Shown one piece after another: positions 47,881 to 56,754 of a stretch of DNA of 64,000 bases. Both the position numbers and the translations under genes were made by a program. Origin of the DNA: Rhodopseudomonas palustris (lineage in GTDB: Bacteria > Pseudomonadota > Alphaproteobacteria > Rhizobiales > Xanthobacteraceae); NCBI RefSeq assembly GCF_003226555.1, contig NZ_QKQS01000023.1:1307263-1371262 (forward strand), read 5' to 3'. Each line of letters opens with the position of its first letter. Position 1 is the stretch's first letter. The notes under the pieces are model-generated. The model made no database searches. It had not been told where the DNA came from and saw nothing but the letters and a program-made list of their open reading frames with translations.

Positions 47881-48834
47881 TCAGGCCCGCTTGATCCGCG
47901 GATCGATCAGCGCCTGGGCGATGTCGACCGAGAGATTGAGCAGCACGAAGAACAGCGCCAGCACCAGGATCGTGCCCTGCAGCAGCGGCAGGTCGCGCTG
48001 GAAGATCGCCGAATTGAGCAGCAGCCCGGAGCCCGGCCAGGAGAACACCGTCTCGACCAGGATCGAGCCGCCGAGCATGTAGCCGAGCTGAAGGCCCATC
48101 ACGGCGAGCGCGGTCGGCGCCGCGTTCTTGACGACGTGGCCAAACACGCCGGTTTCGCGCAGGCCCTTGGCGCGTAGCGCCTCGACGAAATCCTGCGACA
48201 GGATATCGCCGGTGAGCGCCCGCACCGTGCGGGTGACGATGCCCATCGGGATGACCGAGGTGGTGATCGCCGGCAGGATCAGGAAACGGATATGCGCCCA
48301 GTCCCAGGCCCATTGCCCGGAGCCGCCGGGGCCGGCGCCGACCGCGGGCAGCCAGTTGAGCTGCACCGAGAACACGATCACCAGCACCATGCCGAGCCAG
48401 TAGTGCGGCACCGAGACGCCGGCGATGGCGATGCCGGTGGCCATCTTGTCGATCCAGGTGTCGCGGAAGTAGCCGGCGATCAGGCCGAACAGCAGGCCGA
48501 ACGAAAACCCGATGATCGCCGCAGCGATCGCCAGCATCACGGTGTTGCTGACGGCGCGCATCACCTCGGCCAGCACCGGACGGCCGGTTGCGATCGAAGT
48601 GCCGAGATCGCCGTGCAGCGCCTTCCACAGCCACAGCCCGAACTGTACCGGCAGCGGCCGGTCGAAGCCGTAGGCGGTGCGCAGCTGCGCCGCGAGCTCC
48701 TGCGACGCGTCCGCCGGCAGCACGGCGACCAGCGGATCGCCGGGCGTGATGTGCACCAGCATGAAGCACACCAGCGCGACGCTGAGGACGATCGGAACGA
48801 CATAAACGATGCGGCGGGCGATATAGGCGAGCAC
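47881..48834 (-). CDS. Peptide-type ABC transporter permease (DppB-like)
   Basis: Permease of 317 residues starting MLAYIARRIVYVVPIVLSVALVCFMLVHITPGDP, the standard DppB start. Later stretches LGTSIATGRPVLAEVMRAVSNTVML, GVSVPHYWLGMVLVIVFSVQLNWLPAVGAG and EAA loop DFVEALRAKGLRETGVFGHVVKNA are family-typical. Separated from its binding-protein gene by 157 bases containing a palindromic repeat. Confidence 0.92.
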   Translation of the reverse strand: MLAYIARRIVYVVPIVLSVALVCFMLVHITPGDPLVAVLPADASQELAAQLRTAYGFDRPLPVQFGLWLWKALHGDLGTSIATGRPVLAEVMRAVSNTVMLAIAAAIIGFSFGLLFGLIAGYFRDTWIDKMATGIAIAGVSVPHYWLGMVLVIVFSVQLNWLPAVGAGPGGSGQWAWDWAHIRFLILPAITTSVIPMGIVTRTVRALTGDILSQDFVEALRAKGLRETGVFGHVVKNAAPTALAVMGLQLGYMLGGSILVETVFSWPGSGLLLNSAIFQRDLPLLQGTILVLALFFVLLNLSVDIAQALIDPRIKRA

Positions 48835-48886
48835 GGGACTCTCACTCGAACGAGGATGCAGTCAGTCGGATCGGGGCGTCTCCCCC

Positions 48887-48968
48887 CGTCATTGCGAGCG
48901 CAGCGAAGCAATCCAGTGATCAGTGCATAGGGCTGGATTGCTTCGTCGCTTCGCTCCTCGCAATGACG
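48887..48968. repeat. Palindromic intergenic repeat family B, complete copy
   Basis: CGTCATTGCGAGCGCAGCGA, then AGCAATCCAG, and inverted GGATTGCTTCG and CTCGCAATGACG, forming an 82-bp palindrome. Lies between the binding protein gene 48992-50653 and the DppB-like gene of the same operon, where it could uncouple or stabilise transcript parts. Confidence 0.88.
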
Positions 48969-48991
48969 GGCTGGAGTTTCAGCAGTGCCTC

Positions 48992-50653
48992 TTACGGTGC
49001 GATCGACACCGGAGAGAAGTCGACGAACCAGCTCTTGGGCTGGACGAAGCCCTTGATCTTCGGGCTGAGCGCGCGCGGGCCGACGTCGTGGGCGACGTAA
49101 AGGAACGCGGCGTCGTCGATCGAAGCGGCGTTTAGCTCGGCTAGCACTTCGTCACGCTGCTTGTCGTCAAACGTGGTTCGCGCCTTCTTCACCAGCTCGT
49201 CGAACTTCGGGTTGTTGATGTAACCCCAATTGTTCGACACCGGCGGCGCCATCGACGACTGCAGGAAGCGAACCAGCGCGAAGAACGGGTCCATCGCCGC
49301 GTAGGTGACGTTGATCGCGTCGGAGCCGTTCGCCGACGGATCCTTGACGCCGCGGCGCCAGTTGGTGAACAGCGTGTTCCATTCGATCACGTCGAGCTTG
49401 ACGTCGAAGTAACACTCCGCCAGCGCCTGCTGCAGATACTCGTTCATCGGCAGCGGCAGCATCTGGCCGGAGCCCGACGCCGAGGTCTGCACCTTGACGG
49501 TGAGTTTCTTGTTCGGGCCGTAGCCGGCTTCCTTCATCAGCTTCTGCGCCGCTGGCAGATCGTACTTGATCTGGAACGAGGGCTTGCCGCGCCAGGGATG
49601 GCCGGGCTCGAACGTACCGGTCGCCGGCACCATCAGGCCGGCGAGCAGCCCGTCGCGCATGCCTTCACGGTCGATGCACAGATTGGCGGCGCGGCGAACC
49701 CGGATGTCGTTCCAGGGCGAGCCTTCGATCCGCGAGAACTGCCACGGCCAGACGTGCGGCTGTTCGTTCTTCTCGATCTTGAAGCCGCGGGATTCAATTT
49801 CTTTCACCGCGTCGGGGGCGGGGGCTTCGATCCAGTCGACCTGGCCGGACAGCAGCGCCGCGGTGCGGGCGTTGGCTTCCGGCATCGGCAGCAGCACCAT
49901 GCGGTCGACATGGGGGATGCGGTTCTTGTCCCAGTAGCCATCGTTCTTGACCAGCTCGAGCCGCTCGCGCGGCGTGAACTTCGCCATCTTCCACGGGCCG
50001 GTGCCGGACGCGTCCTTGGCGAATGCGGCCCAGGCGGCGGTCGACTTCGCTTTGGCGTCGGCGCCTTCGGCCTTGTCGTACAACGCCTTCCATTTGGTCG
50101 GGCTGGCGATGAACAGGTTGGTGAGATTGATCGGCAGGAAGCTGTCGGGCTCCTTGGTGGTGAGCTCGACCGTCATGTCGTCGATCTTCTTCGCCGACAC
50201 CAGGGTCGGCATGCGCGATGCGGTCACACCGATCTGGCTGGGATCGTATTGAGGTGCTTCTTTGTTGAGCACCTTGTCGACGTTCCAAACCACGGCGTCG
50301 GCGTTGAAGTCACTACCGTCGTGAAACTTGACGCCGGGGCGCAGCTTGAAAATCCACTTTGTGTGATCATCGTCCTTCACCTTCCACTCGGTGGCGAGGC
50401 CGGGAATCACGACACTCGCTTTGGTTGCCGACGACAGGTCCCACATCGTTAGGCCGTCGTACATCGTCAGTCCGGTGAAACGATTACCTTCGAAGCCCTG
50501 ATCAGGCTGTCCGAGGGTGCGCGGAATGTCCGCGGCCGTCATGCCGATGCGCAGCACGGATTCGGCGGACGCCAGCGATGGCATCATGAAGACGCTTGCC
50601 ATCGACAGAGCGAGCAGCACAGCACGACGGTTGTTAAGACGAGAATTACGCAT
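48992..50653 (-). CDS. Peptide-type ABC transporter substrate-binding protein (family 5), copy 1
   Basis: Periplasmic SBP of 553 residues. Signal peptide MRNSRLNNRRAVLLALSMASVFMMPSLASAE. Family 5 features: IPGLATEWKVKDDDHTKWIFKLRPGVKFHDGSDFNADAVVWNVDKVLN (parts), GTGPWKMAKFTPRERLELVKNDGYW, IRVRRAANLCIDREGM, VPATGTFEPGHPW. AAAGGGA precedes the ATG. It heads the operon leading to the permeases and is divergent from a paralogue at 50862 that shares many stretches, implying duplication. Confidence 0.91.
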   Translation of the reverse strand: MRNSRLNNRRAVLLALSMASVFMMPSLASAESVLRIGMTAADIPRTLGQPDQGFEGNRFTGLTMYDGLTMWDLSSATKASVVIPGLATEWKVKDDDHTKWIFKLRPGVKFHDGSDFNADAVVWNVDKVLNKEAPQYDPSQIGVTASRMPTLVSAKKIDDMTVELTTKEPDSFLPINLTNLFIASPTKWKALYDKAEGADAKAKSTAAWAAFAKDASGTGPWKMAKFTPRERLELVKNDGYWDKNRIPHVDRMVLLPMPEANARTAALLSGQVDWIEAPAPDAVKEIESRGFKIEKNEQPHVWPWQFSRIEGSPWNDIRVRRAANLCIDREGMRDGLLAGLMVPATGTFEPGHPWRGKPSFQIKYDLPAAQKLMKEAGYGPNKKLTVKVQTSASGSGQMLPLPMNEYLQQALAECYFDVKLDVIEWNTLFTNWRRGVKDPSANGSDAINVTYAAMDPFFALVRFLQSSMAPPVSNNWGYINNPKFDELVKKARTTFDDKQRDEVLAELNAASIDDAAFLYVAHDVGPRALSPKIKGFVQPKSWFVDFSPVSIAP

Positions 50654-50861
50654 TCGACGAGAGTCCCTTTGCAGTGACTAATTGGCAGGCTGGTCAATGC
50701 AATGCATGTGCCAAGCAAAGCGGCAGACTGCCGTCGCGTGCATCCGCGATCCGAAACCGCATCCCTGAAAATGTGCGCAGACCCCCAATGCAAAACTGCG
50801 GTGCGCGCGTGGCGCGCTGGTTGCAGGCTGTTCGCCCATCGTCATCAGGAGATCAGTTGCG

Positions 50862-52463
50862 ATGGTGCGGCTTAGGAGTTCATGGGTGCTGGGCGCGTTG
50901 TTTGCCGCGGCGAGTGCGATCGGCGCGGCGCGCGCGGAAACCGTGGTGCGTTACGGGATCTCGATGGCGGACATTCCGCTGACCACTGGTCAGCCGGATC
51001 GCGGCGCCGGCGCTTATCAGTTCACCGGCTACACCATCTACGATCCGCTGGTGGCGTGGGAGATGAACGTCGGCGACCGGCCCGGCAAGCTGGTGCCGGG
51101 GCTGGCGACCGAGTGGAAGGTCGACGACGCCGACAAGACCAAGTGGCGCTTCAGCTTACGCAAGGGCGTGAAGTTTCACGACGGCAGCGACTTCAACGCC
51201 GACGCGGTGATCTGGAATCTCGACAAGGTTCTCAACGATAAGGCACCGCAATTCGACAAGCGGCAGAGCGCGCAGGTGAAAACGCGGCTGCCCTCGGTGA
51301 AGAGCTGGGCGAAGATCGACGATTACACCGTGGAGATCACCACCAAGACCGTCGACTCGTTCTTCCCGTATCAGATGCTGTGGTTCCTGGTGTCGAGCCC
51401 GGCGCAATATGAAAAGGTCGGCAAGGATTGGGACAAGTTCGCCGCCAATCCGTCAGGGACTGGCCCCTTCAAGCTCACCAAGCTGGTGCCGCGCGAACTC
51501 GCCGAGCTGACGAAGAATAACGACTACTGGGACAAGTCGCGGCTGCCGAAGACCGACAAGCTGGTGCTGGTGCCGATGCCCGAAGCGCTGACCCGCACCA
51601 ACGCGCTATTGGCGGGGCAGGTCGATCTGATCGAAACCCCAGCGCCCGACGCCGTGCCGCAGCTCAAAGCGGCCGGCATGAAGATCGTCGACAACGTCAC
51701 GCCGCACGTCTGGAACTATCACCTCAGCGTGCTACCCGGCTCGCCGTGGACGGACGTGCGTTTGCGCAAGGCGCTCAATCTCGCGATCGACCGCGATGCG
51801 GTGGTCGGGCTGATGAACGGCCTCGCCAAACCGGCGGTCGGTCAGGTCGACCCGTCGAGCCCGTGGTTCGGTCATCCGTCGTTCAAGATCAAATACGATC
51901 TGGCCGAAGCCAAGAAGCTGGTGAAGGAAGCCGGCTACTCGCCGGAGAAGCCGCTGAAGACCACCTTCATCATCGCCAATGGCGGCACCGGCCAGATGCT
52001 GTCGCTGCCGATGAACGAGTTCCTGCAGCAGAGCTTCAAGGAGATCGGCATCGACGTCGAGTTCAAGGTGGTCGAACTCGAGGTGTTGTACACCGCGTGG
52101 CGGAAGGGGGCGGCCGACGAATCCAACGCCGGCATCACCGCCAACAACATCGCCTACGTCACCTCCGACCCGCTGTATGCGATCGTGCGGTTCTTCCATT
52201 CCGGACAGGTGGCGCCGGTCGGCGTCAACTGGGGAGGCTACAAGAACCCCAAGGTCGACGCGTTGATCGACGAGGCCAAGACCACGTTCGATCCCAAGAA
52301 GCAGGACGAGCTGCTGGCGCAGGCGCATTCGCTGATCGTCGACGACGCGGCGCTGGTGTGGGTGGTGCACGATACCAATCCGCACGCGCTGTCACCGAAG
52401 GTGAAGAGCTTCGTCCAGGCGCAGCACTGGTTCCAGGACGTGACCACGATCGGACTGCAGTAA
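50862..52463 (+). CDS. Peptide-type ABC transporter substrate-binding protein (family 5), copy 2
   Basis: Periplasmic SBP of 533 residues. Signal peptide MVRLRSSWVLGALFAAASAIGAARAE, then VVRYGISMADIPLTTGQPDRG, matching the copy 1 motif IPRTLGQPDQG, and shared VKFHDGSDFNADAV, GTGP(F/W)K, ALSPK and W(F/H)xxF/V ends. AGGAG is eight to ten bases before the ATG. It has its own promoter and terminator and no permease on its strand, so it probably feeds the divergent transporter with a different ligand. Confidence 0.9.
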   Translation: MVRLRSSWVLGALFAAASAIGAARAETVVRYGISMADIPLTTGQPDRGAGAYQFTGYTIYDPLVAWEMNVGDRPGKLVPGLATEWKVDDADKTKWRFSLRKGVKFHDGSDFNADAVIWNLDKVLNDKAPQFDKRQSAQVKTRLPSVKSWAKIDDYTVEITTKTVDSFFPYQMLWFLVSSPAQYEKVGKDWDKFAANPSGTGPFKLTKLVPRELAELTKNNDYWDKSRLPKTDKLVLVPMPEALTRTNALLAGQVDLIETPAPDAVPQLKAAGMKIVDNVTPHVWNYHLSVLPGSPWTDVRLRKALNLAIDRDAVVGLMNGLAKPAVGQVDPSSPWFGHPSFKIKYDLAEAKKLVKEAGYSPEKPLKTTFIIANGGTGQMLSLPMNEFLQQSFKEIGIDVEFKVVELEVLYTAWRKGAADESNAGITANNIAYVTSDPLYAIVRFFHSGQVAPVGVNWGGYKNPKVDALIDEAKTTFDPKKQDELLAQAHSLIVDDAALVWVVHDTNPHALSPKVKSFVQAQHWFQDVTTIGLQ

Positions 52464-52490
52464 CCAAAACCTCAGATCGGTTCGCCAACA

Positions 52491-52523
52491 GAGCTGCGCA
52501 CGATCGTGCGCAGCTCTTTTTTT
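52491..52523 (+). terminator. Intrinsic terminator after the second binding-protein gene
   Basis: A perfect 26-bp palindrome, GAGCTGCGCACGA and its complement, followed by seven T residues, 27 bases downstream of the stop. Canonical Rho-independent terminator. Confidence 0.92.
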
Positions 52524-52659
52524 GCGCCAAGCGCCGCTTCTTATCGCGACCAAAAGCTGAGCTTATCGACTGGCGCGATACATGCACAACATTGGGGCGC
52601 CATTTGCCTAATGTCGGCGCGGTTTGTTGCCGGATGTGTTGATCGGCCCGGGCGGATCG

Positions 52660-53094
52660 CTAGTCCGGGAAGTCGCGCGACGTCAGTTGCCCGTCGCCAT
52701 CCTTGTCGATCGCCTTCATCCACGCCGCGCTGCCGTCGATGAATTCAGCCCGTGACACCCGGCCGTCGCCGTCAGTGTCGTTACGCGGCAGCGTCAAGCC
52801 GTCAGCGATCTGCCGGATCTTGGTCTGCTCCTCGGGCGAGAACCGCGCGATGCCGGCGTCGCGCACCTTGTCGAAGCGGGCGTATTCGTCGCGATCGAGA
52901 TAGCCGTCGGCATTGGCGTCGAAGGCGTAGAACCGCTGCTCACGTCCCTGCTTGATCTCGGCCAGCGTGACGACGCCGTCATTGTTGCCGTCCCATTGCT
53001 CCAGGAAGTGCGAAAGGCTGACCGAGTCCGCGGCGATCGCCGGCGCAACAAGTGTGGCGGCCGCGATGGCCGCCAGAAGAAGACGTTTGGTCAT
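52660..53094 (-). CDS. Secreted EF-hand calcium-binding protein
   Basis: Protein of 144 residues with signal peptide MTKRLLLAAIAAATLVAPAIAAD and four EF-hand-type loops: DGNNDGVVTLAE near 34, DANADGYLDRDE near 58, DTDGDGRVSRAE near 107 and DKDGDGQLTSRD near 131, each with the D-x-(N/D)-x-D-G core. Ribosome site AAGGA eight bases upstream. Starts 20 bases after the TonB-receptor stop, so it is likely in the same transcript. Role may be calcium sensing or buffering in the periplasm; link to the receptor is inferred. Confidence 0.87.
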   Translation of the reverse strand: MTKRLLLAAIAAATLVAPAIAADSVSLSHFLEQWDGNNDGVVTLAEIKQGREQRFYAFDANADGYLDRDEYARFDKVRDAGIARFSPEEQTKIRQIADGLTLPRNDTDGDGRVSRAEFIDGSAAWMKAIDKDGDGQLTSRDFPD

Positions 53095-53114
53095 ATCGTA
53101 TCCTTGCTGGTTGA

Positions 53115-55478
53115 TCAGAACGACGCCTTGATGCCGGCGTAGAAGCCGCGGCCGTCGCCGGGCAGGAAGGCGGCCTGATCGGGCCGCGCCTGATCCACCA
53201 CCAACGTGGTCGCCGCATAGGTCTTGTTGAACAGGTTGGTGATCTCGCCGAACACCCGGAAGGTCTTGTTGATCCTGTACTCGCTGCGCAGGTCGACCAC
53301 GGCGTAGGGATCGGCGTACAGCGTGTTCATGTTGTCGACCGGCACCTCGGCCGGGCTCCAGCGCACCGCGCCCTGCACCATCCAGGCGTCGGTCGCCTGC
53401 AGCTGCAACTGCGCGTAGATCAGATGCGGCACCGCGCCGCCGAGCTTGTTGTTGCCGCGCAGCGGATCGTCGACGAAGCGGAAGTCCTGATAGGTGTAGG
53501 CGAGACGGCCCGACAACCGGTCGGTGAACTTGACGCCAACGCCGAGCTCGACGCCGAAATGCGTGGTGCGGTCGGCGTTGATCGCGCCGATCGAGGCGCC
53601 GGTGACGTCGCGCAAATTGAGCAGCTCGTTGTCGACCCACGCGTAGTAGGAGACGACGTCCCAGGAGAACCGATCGGCGCGGCCGCGCCAGCCGCCTTCG
53701 ACCGTCACCGCGGTCTGCGCCGACAGGTTCGGCGTCGCGAACGCCGCGGCGACCAGCTTGGGGCTGGGCGGCGTCGGGCGGCCGGGGCTAGAATTCGGGG
53801 TGCCGTTGATGGTGGCGATCAGATCGTCGTGGGTCGGCGGCTCGAAGCTGTGGCTGCCGGCGATGAAGAAGGTCTGCGTCGCGTCGGGCCGATACGACAG
53901 CGCCAGGCTCGGATTCCAGCCGGAGTAGGATCGCGCGTAGCCGTTGTCCTGGCTCGGCACTGAGCCGTTCGGCAGCAGCACGGTCGGCTTGGCCGGATTG
54001 TACGCGATCGTCGGCCGCGTCGCCGCGGTGTAGCGGTCGTCGTTGTCGCGGGTCGCATAGGCGTAGGAGATCGCCGGCGACACCGTCCATTGCTGCCAGA
54101 CCGGCACGTTGGCGCCAGCGTACAGCGACAACGTCTGCGCATCCAGCCGGTTGCTGCCGAACTGCGCGCCGGTCATGCCGCTCTGGTTGAGATAGTAGTC
54201 GCGGTCCGCCGATCCGACGCTGTATTGCGCGGTGGTCTCGAACAGCGGCAGCAGCGCGTCCGCCGGATTGTAGGCGTAGCGGACGAGGCCGGTGAAGTCG
54301 CCGCCCTTGGTGGCGCGCGCGCCGGAAGAGATCGGAAACCGGAAGGTGTCGTCGGTGTAAGTGTAGCCGAGCGCGATGTCGATCAGATGCGCGTCGAAGG
54401 TCGCGGTGGTGCGGTTGCCGATCATGAACTGGCTGGCGTCGCGCCGCGGCTTGTCACGCACCGCGTTGGGGCCCGGATTGATCGCGACGCCATTGACCAC
54501 GGTCGGTCCAGTCGCTGTCTGCCGCGGATTGGCGAACAGCGCATCCTTGTTGATCGGGCCGGCGACGTCGAAGCCGAGATCGGTGTAGCCGAGAAAGAAC
54601 CGGGTTTTGACGTTCTCCGACAGCGCGATGCCGACATTGGCGTTGAGGCTGGTGCGGTCCGACGCATTGTAGTCGCGGAAGCCGTCGCGGCGGCTGGTGT
54701 CGAATTGCAGGAACGCGTCGACATTGTCCTTCCTGGTGCCGATCTGCGCGCTGCTGTTGATCTGGCCGAAGCTGCCGCCGCTCACCGACATCTGCACGCC
54801 GGGCTGGCTCGATCCGGTCGGCGAGACGAAATTGATCGCGCCGCTCAGCACGGTGGCGCCGAGCCGGTTGGCCATGTAGCCGCGATACACTTCGATCGCT
54901 TCGGCCTGCCGCGGATTGGCGAAGCCGACGATGTAGGAGCCGTCGGCGCGGTTGATCGGCAGGCCGTTGTACAGCACCAGCACGCCGCGCTCGGCTGGGT
55001 TTTGCTGTGCCGAGCCGCGCATCTGAATCCGCGGCTGGTCGTTGGCGCCGAGGAAGTTTTGGACGATCAGTCCCGGAATGCCGGACAGCGTATTGGCGAG
55101 CGTCGGATTGCCGGCGTTAGGCATGTCCTGCTGCGACACCAGCGCGACGCCGCCCGCCAGCACGTTGAACCGCTCGCGGACCAGATCCACCGTCTGGACG
55201 GTCGAAGCGGTCTGCGCAGCGTTCGGAGTCGCAGCGGGCGCGTTGCGGCGCACCACCGAACGCGGCCGCGCCGGCGCTCGCGCCGCCTCGCGCCGCTGCT
55301 CGACCACGATGGTATCGAGCATTATAGTCGCGCCCGGGGTCGCCGATTGCGCAAAGCAGAGCTGGCTGCTCGACGTCAGCAGCGCCGCGAGGCCGATCGT
55401 CCACACCGGGCGGCGGCGCGCCGCCGTATCGACCTCGGCGGTCATCCCCTGCAAGTGACGATGTGCATCCGTATTCAT
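53115..55478 (-). CDS. TonB-dependent outer-membrane receptor
   Basis: Outer-membrane receptor of about 787 residues. N-terminal signal region RRPVWTIGLAALLTSSSQLCFAQS, a TonB-box-like segment IMLDTIVVEQRRE, plug domain (NPTLANTLSGIPGLIVQNFLGANDQPRIQMRGS, IEVYRG, GAINFVSPTG) and a 22-strand barrel ending GFYAGIKASF with terminal phenylalanine. Start at 55478 (ATG) is a choice; ATG 55445 is also possible and a far upstream ATG at 55922 would extend the frame without signal peptide and cross the divergent regulator. Ligand not recognisable; siderophore-like or other metal complexes are typical. Confidence 0.9.
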   Translation of the reverse strand: MNTDAHRHLQGMTAEVDTAARRRPVWTIGLAALLTSSSQLCFAQSATPGATIMLDTIVVEQRREAARAPARPRSVVRRNAPAATPNAAQTASTVQTVDLVRERFNVLAGGVALVSQQDMPNAGNPTLANTLSGIPGLIVQNFLGANDQPRIQMRGSAQQNPAERGVLVLYNGLPINRADGSYIVGFANPRQAEAIEVYRGYMANRLGATVLSGAINFVSPTGSSQPGVQMSVSGGSFGQINSSAQIGTRKDNVDAFLQFDTSRRDGFRDYNASDRTSLNANVGIALSENVKTRFFLGYTDLGFDVAGPINKDALFANPRQTATGPTVVNGVAINPGPNAVRDKPRRDASQFMIGNRTTATFDAHLIDIALGYTYTDDTFRFPISSGARATKGGDFTGLVRYAYNPADALLPLFETTAQYSVGSADRDYYLNQSGMTGAQFGSNRLDAQTLSLYAGANVPVWQQWTVSPAISYAYATRDNDDRYTAATRPTIAYNPAKPTVLLPNGSVPSQDNGYARSYSGWNPSLALSYRPDATQTFFIAGSHSFEPPTHDDLIATINGTPNSSPGRPTPPSPKLVAAAFATPNLSAQTAVTVEGGWRGRADRFSWDVVSYYAWVDNELLNLRDVTGASIGAINADRTTHFGVELGVGVKFTDRLSGRLAYTYQDFRFVDDPLRGNNKLGGAVPHLIYAQLQLQATDAWMVQGAVRWSPAEVPVDNMNTLYADPYAVVDLRSEYRINKTFRVFGEITNLFNKTYAATTLVVDQARPDQAAFLPGDGRGFYAGIKASF

Positions 55479-55688
55479 TCCCAAAGCCCCGTCCATTCGA
55501 TGATCGCCCGTCCTCTCGACGCGCGCGGCGGCGATGTGTCCGCCCTTTCTCGCGTGCGAAAGACCAGCCGCCGCGGCCCGTCTGCCCGGCAACGGCGGGC
55601 GACGACGATCACGGTCTTTCGGATGTGATCTCGATGGCGACCCGGCTTTCTCGATCGGCGCCGACCATATCGAGCGGCCTCGCGGCGC

Positions 55689-55708
55689 TGTTTGCTTTCG
55701 AGCAAACA
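55689..55708. promoter_or_regulatory. 20-bp palindrome between the TonB receptor and the Crp/Fnr gene
   Basis: TGTTTGCT-TTCG-AGCAAACA is a perfect 8-4-8 inverted repeat in the 390-base divergent gap 55479-55868. It may be the operator of the adjacent Crp/Fnr-type regulator or another factor; the TTCG loop would also form a stable RNA tetraloop on the plus strand. The rest of the gap shows no gene. Confidence 0.45.
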
Positions 55709-55868
55709 ACGCCCGGCGATGCGCGCCGCCGGGTTGGAAATCCTTGCAACTGTGACATTTATTCACGCGCCGATTAGAGGCCTTCAAAACACAGCCGGCC
55801 TGCGCGCTGATAGGGAAGAGAACGTAGGAAACGCCCGACGACAAACGCCGCACATTTACGGGTCGACG

Positions 55869-56573
55869 ATGGACAAGGGTGCCTTCCACGCAGCCGCAAC
55901 ACGGAGCGGACTGTTCTCGCAACTGCCACCGGCGGAGGCCTCGCGTCTACTCGACGCGTCGAGCCTGCGACAATTTCCGGTCGGGCAGGCGCTGTTTCAC
56001 CAGGGCGATACCCCGGAATATTTGTACCAGATCGTCAGCGGCCTGGTCCGTATCACACAGATCAACAGCGCAGGCGAACAGATCACGTTGCGGATCATGC
56101 GGCCGGGCGATCTGTGTTGCGTGGCGGCGTTTCGTCAGCGCTCCTATCCGGCGACAGCGACTGCGATTAAGGCCACCGCGACGCTGGCGTGGCGGACGAA
56201 CTCGTTCATCGCGCTGACACAGCAGAGCCCGGCGATCGCCGACAACGTCGTCTGCATCGCCGGCGATCGCACCCGCGAGATGCTGCAGCGGGCGACCGAG
56301 ATGACCGGCAAGTGTATCGCGCAGCGGATCGCCGCCTCGCTGCTGCGGCTGTCGGCCCAGGCCGGCACCGCCAACGCCGACGGCATCCACATCGAATCCC
56401 CGGTGACCCGGATCGACCTCGCCTCGATGGCCGGGCTCACGTATTTCACGGTGAGCCGCACCCTCAGCGCCTGGCAGAAGCAAGGACTGGTCAAAAGCGG
56501 CCGCCACCGCCTGACCATCCTGGACATGCCGCGGCTTGCCGAAATCGCCGAGCCGCGCGTCGGGGCGTTGTGA
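55869..56573 (+). CDS. Crp/Fnr-family transcription regulator
   Basis: Regulator of 234 residues: cyclic-nucleotide-binding-like beta roll (FPVGQALFHQGDTPEYLYQIVSGLVRITQINSAGEQITLRIMRPGDLC in pieces, residues 35-90), long helix with cysteines VVCIAGDRTREMLQRATEMTGKC, and winged HTH with IDLASMAGLTYFTVSRTLSAWQKQGLV near 190-215. No N-terminal Fnr-type cysteine cluster and no typical cAMP pocket, so the effector could be a haem, NO or redox signal (DNR/NnrR-like) or none. Divergent from the TonB receptor gene that it may control. Confidence 0.86.
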   Translation: MDKGAFHAAATRSGLFSQLPPAEASRLLDASSLRQFPVGQALFHQGDTPEYLYQIVSGLVRITQINSAGEQITLRIMRPGDLCCVAAFRQRSYPATATAIKATATLAWRTNSFIALTQQSPAIADNVVCIAGDRTREMLQRATEMTGKCIAQRIAASLLRLSAQAGTANADGIHIESPVTRIDLASMAGLTYFTVSRTLSAWQKQGLVKSGRHRLTILDMPRLAEIAEPRVGAL

Positions 56574-56754
56574 GGCAGGACGAGCGGTGGTTTCTTAAGG
56601 CGCTGGATCCCGATTGTTCAGCGGCGCGGTTCAGGGGCGAGACGCCGGCGCATGCCTGCGACCGGTGAATACGGGGCGGCATATAGAATTCGTTAATGCC
56701 GCTGCCCTAGTCCTAAAGTCGGTAACAAAGTCGCGAAATGATGCCGGATCACCG

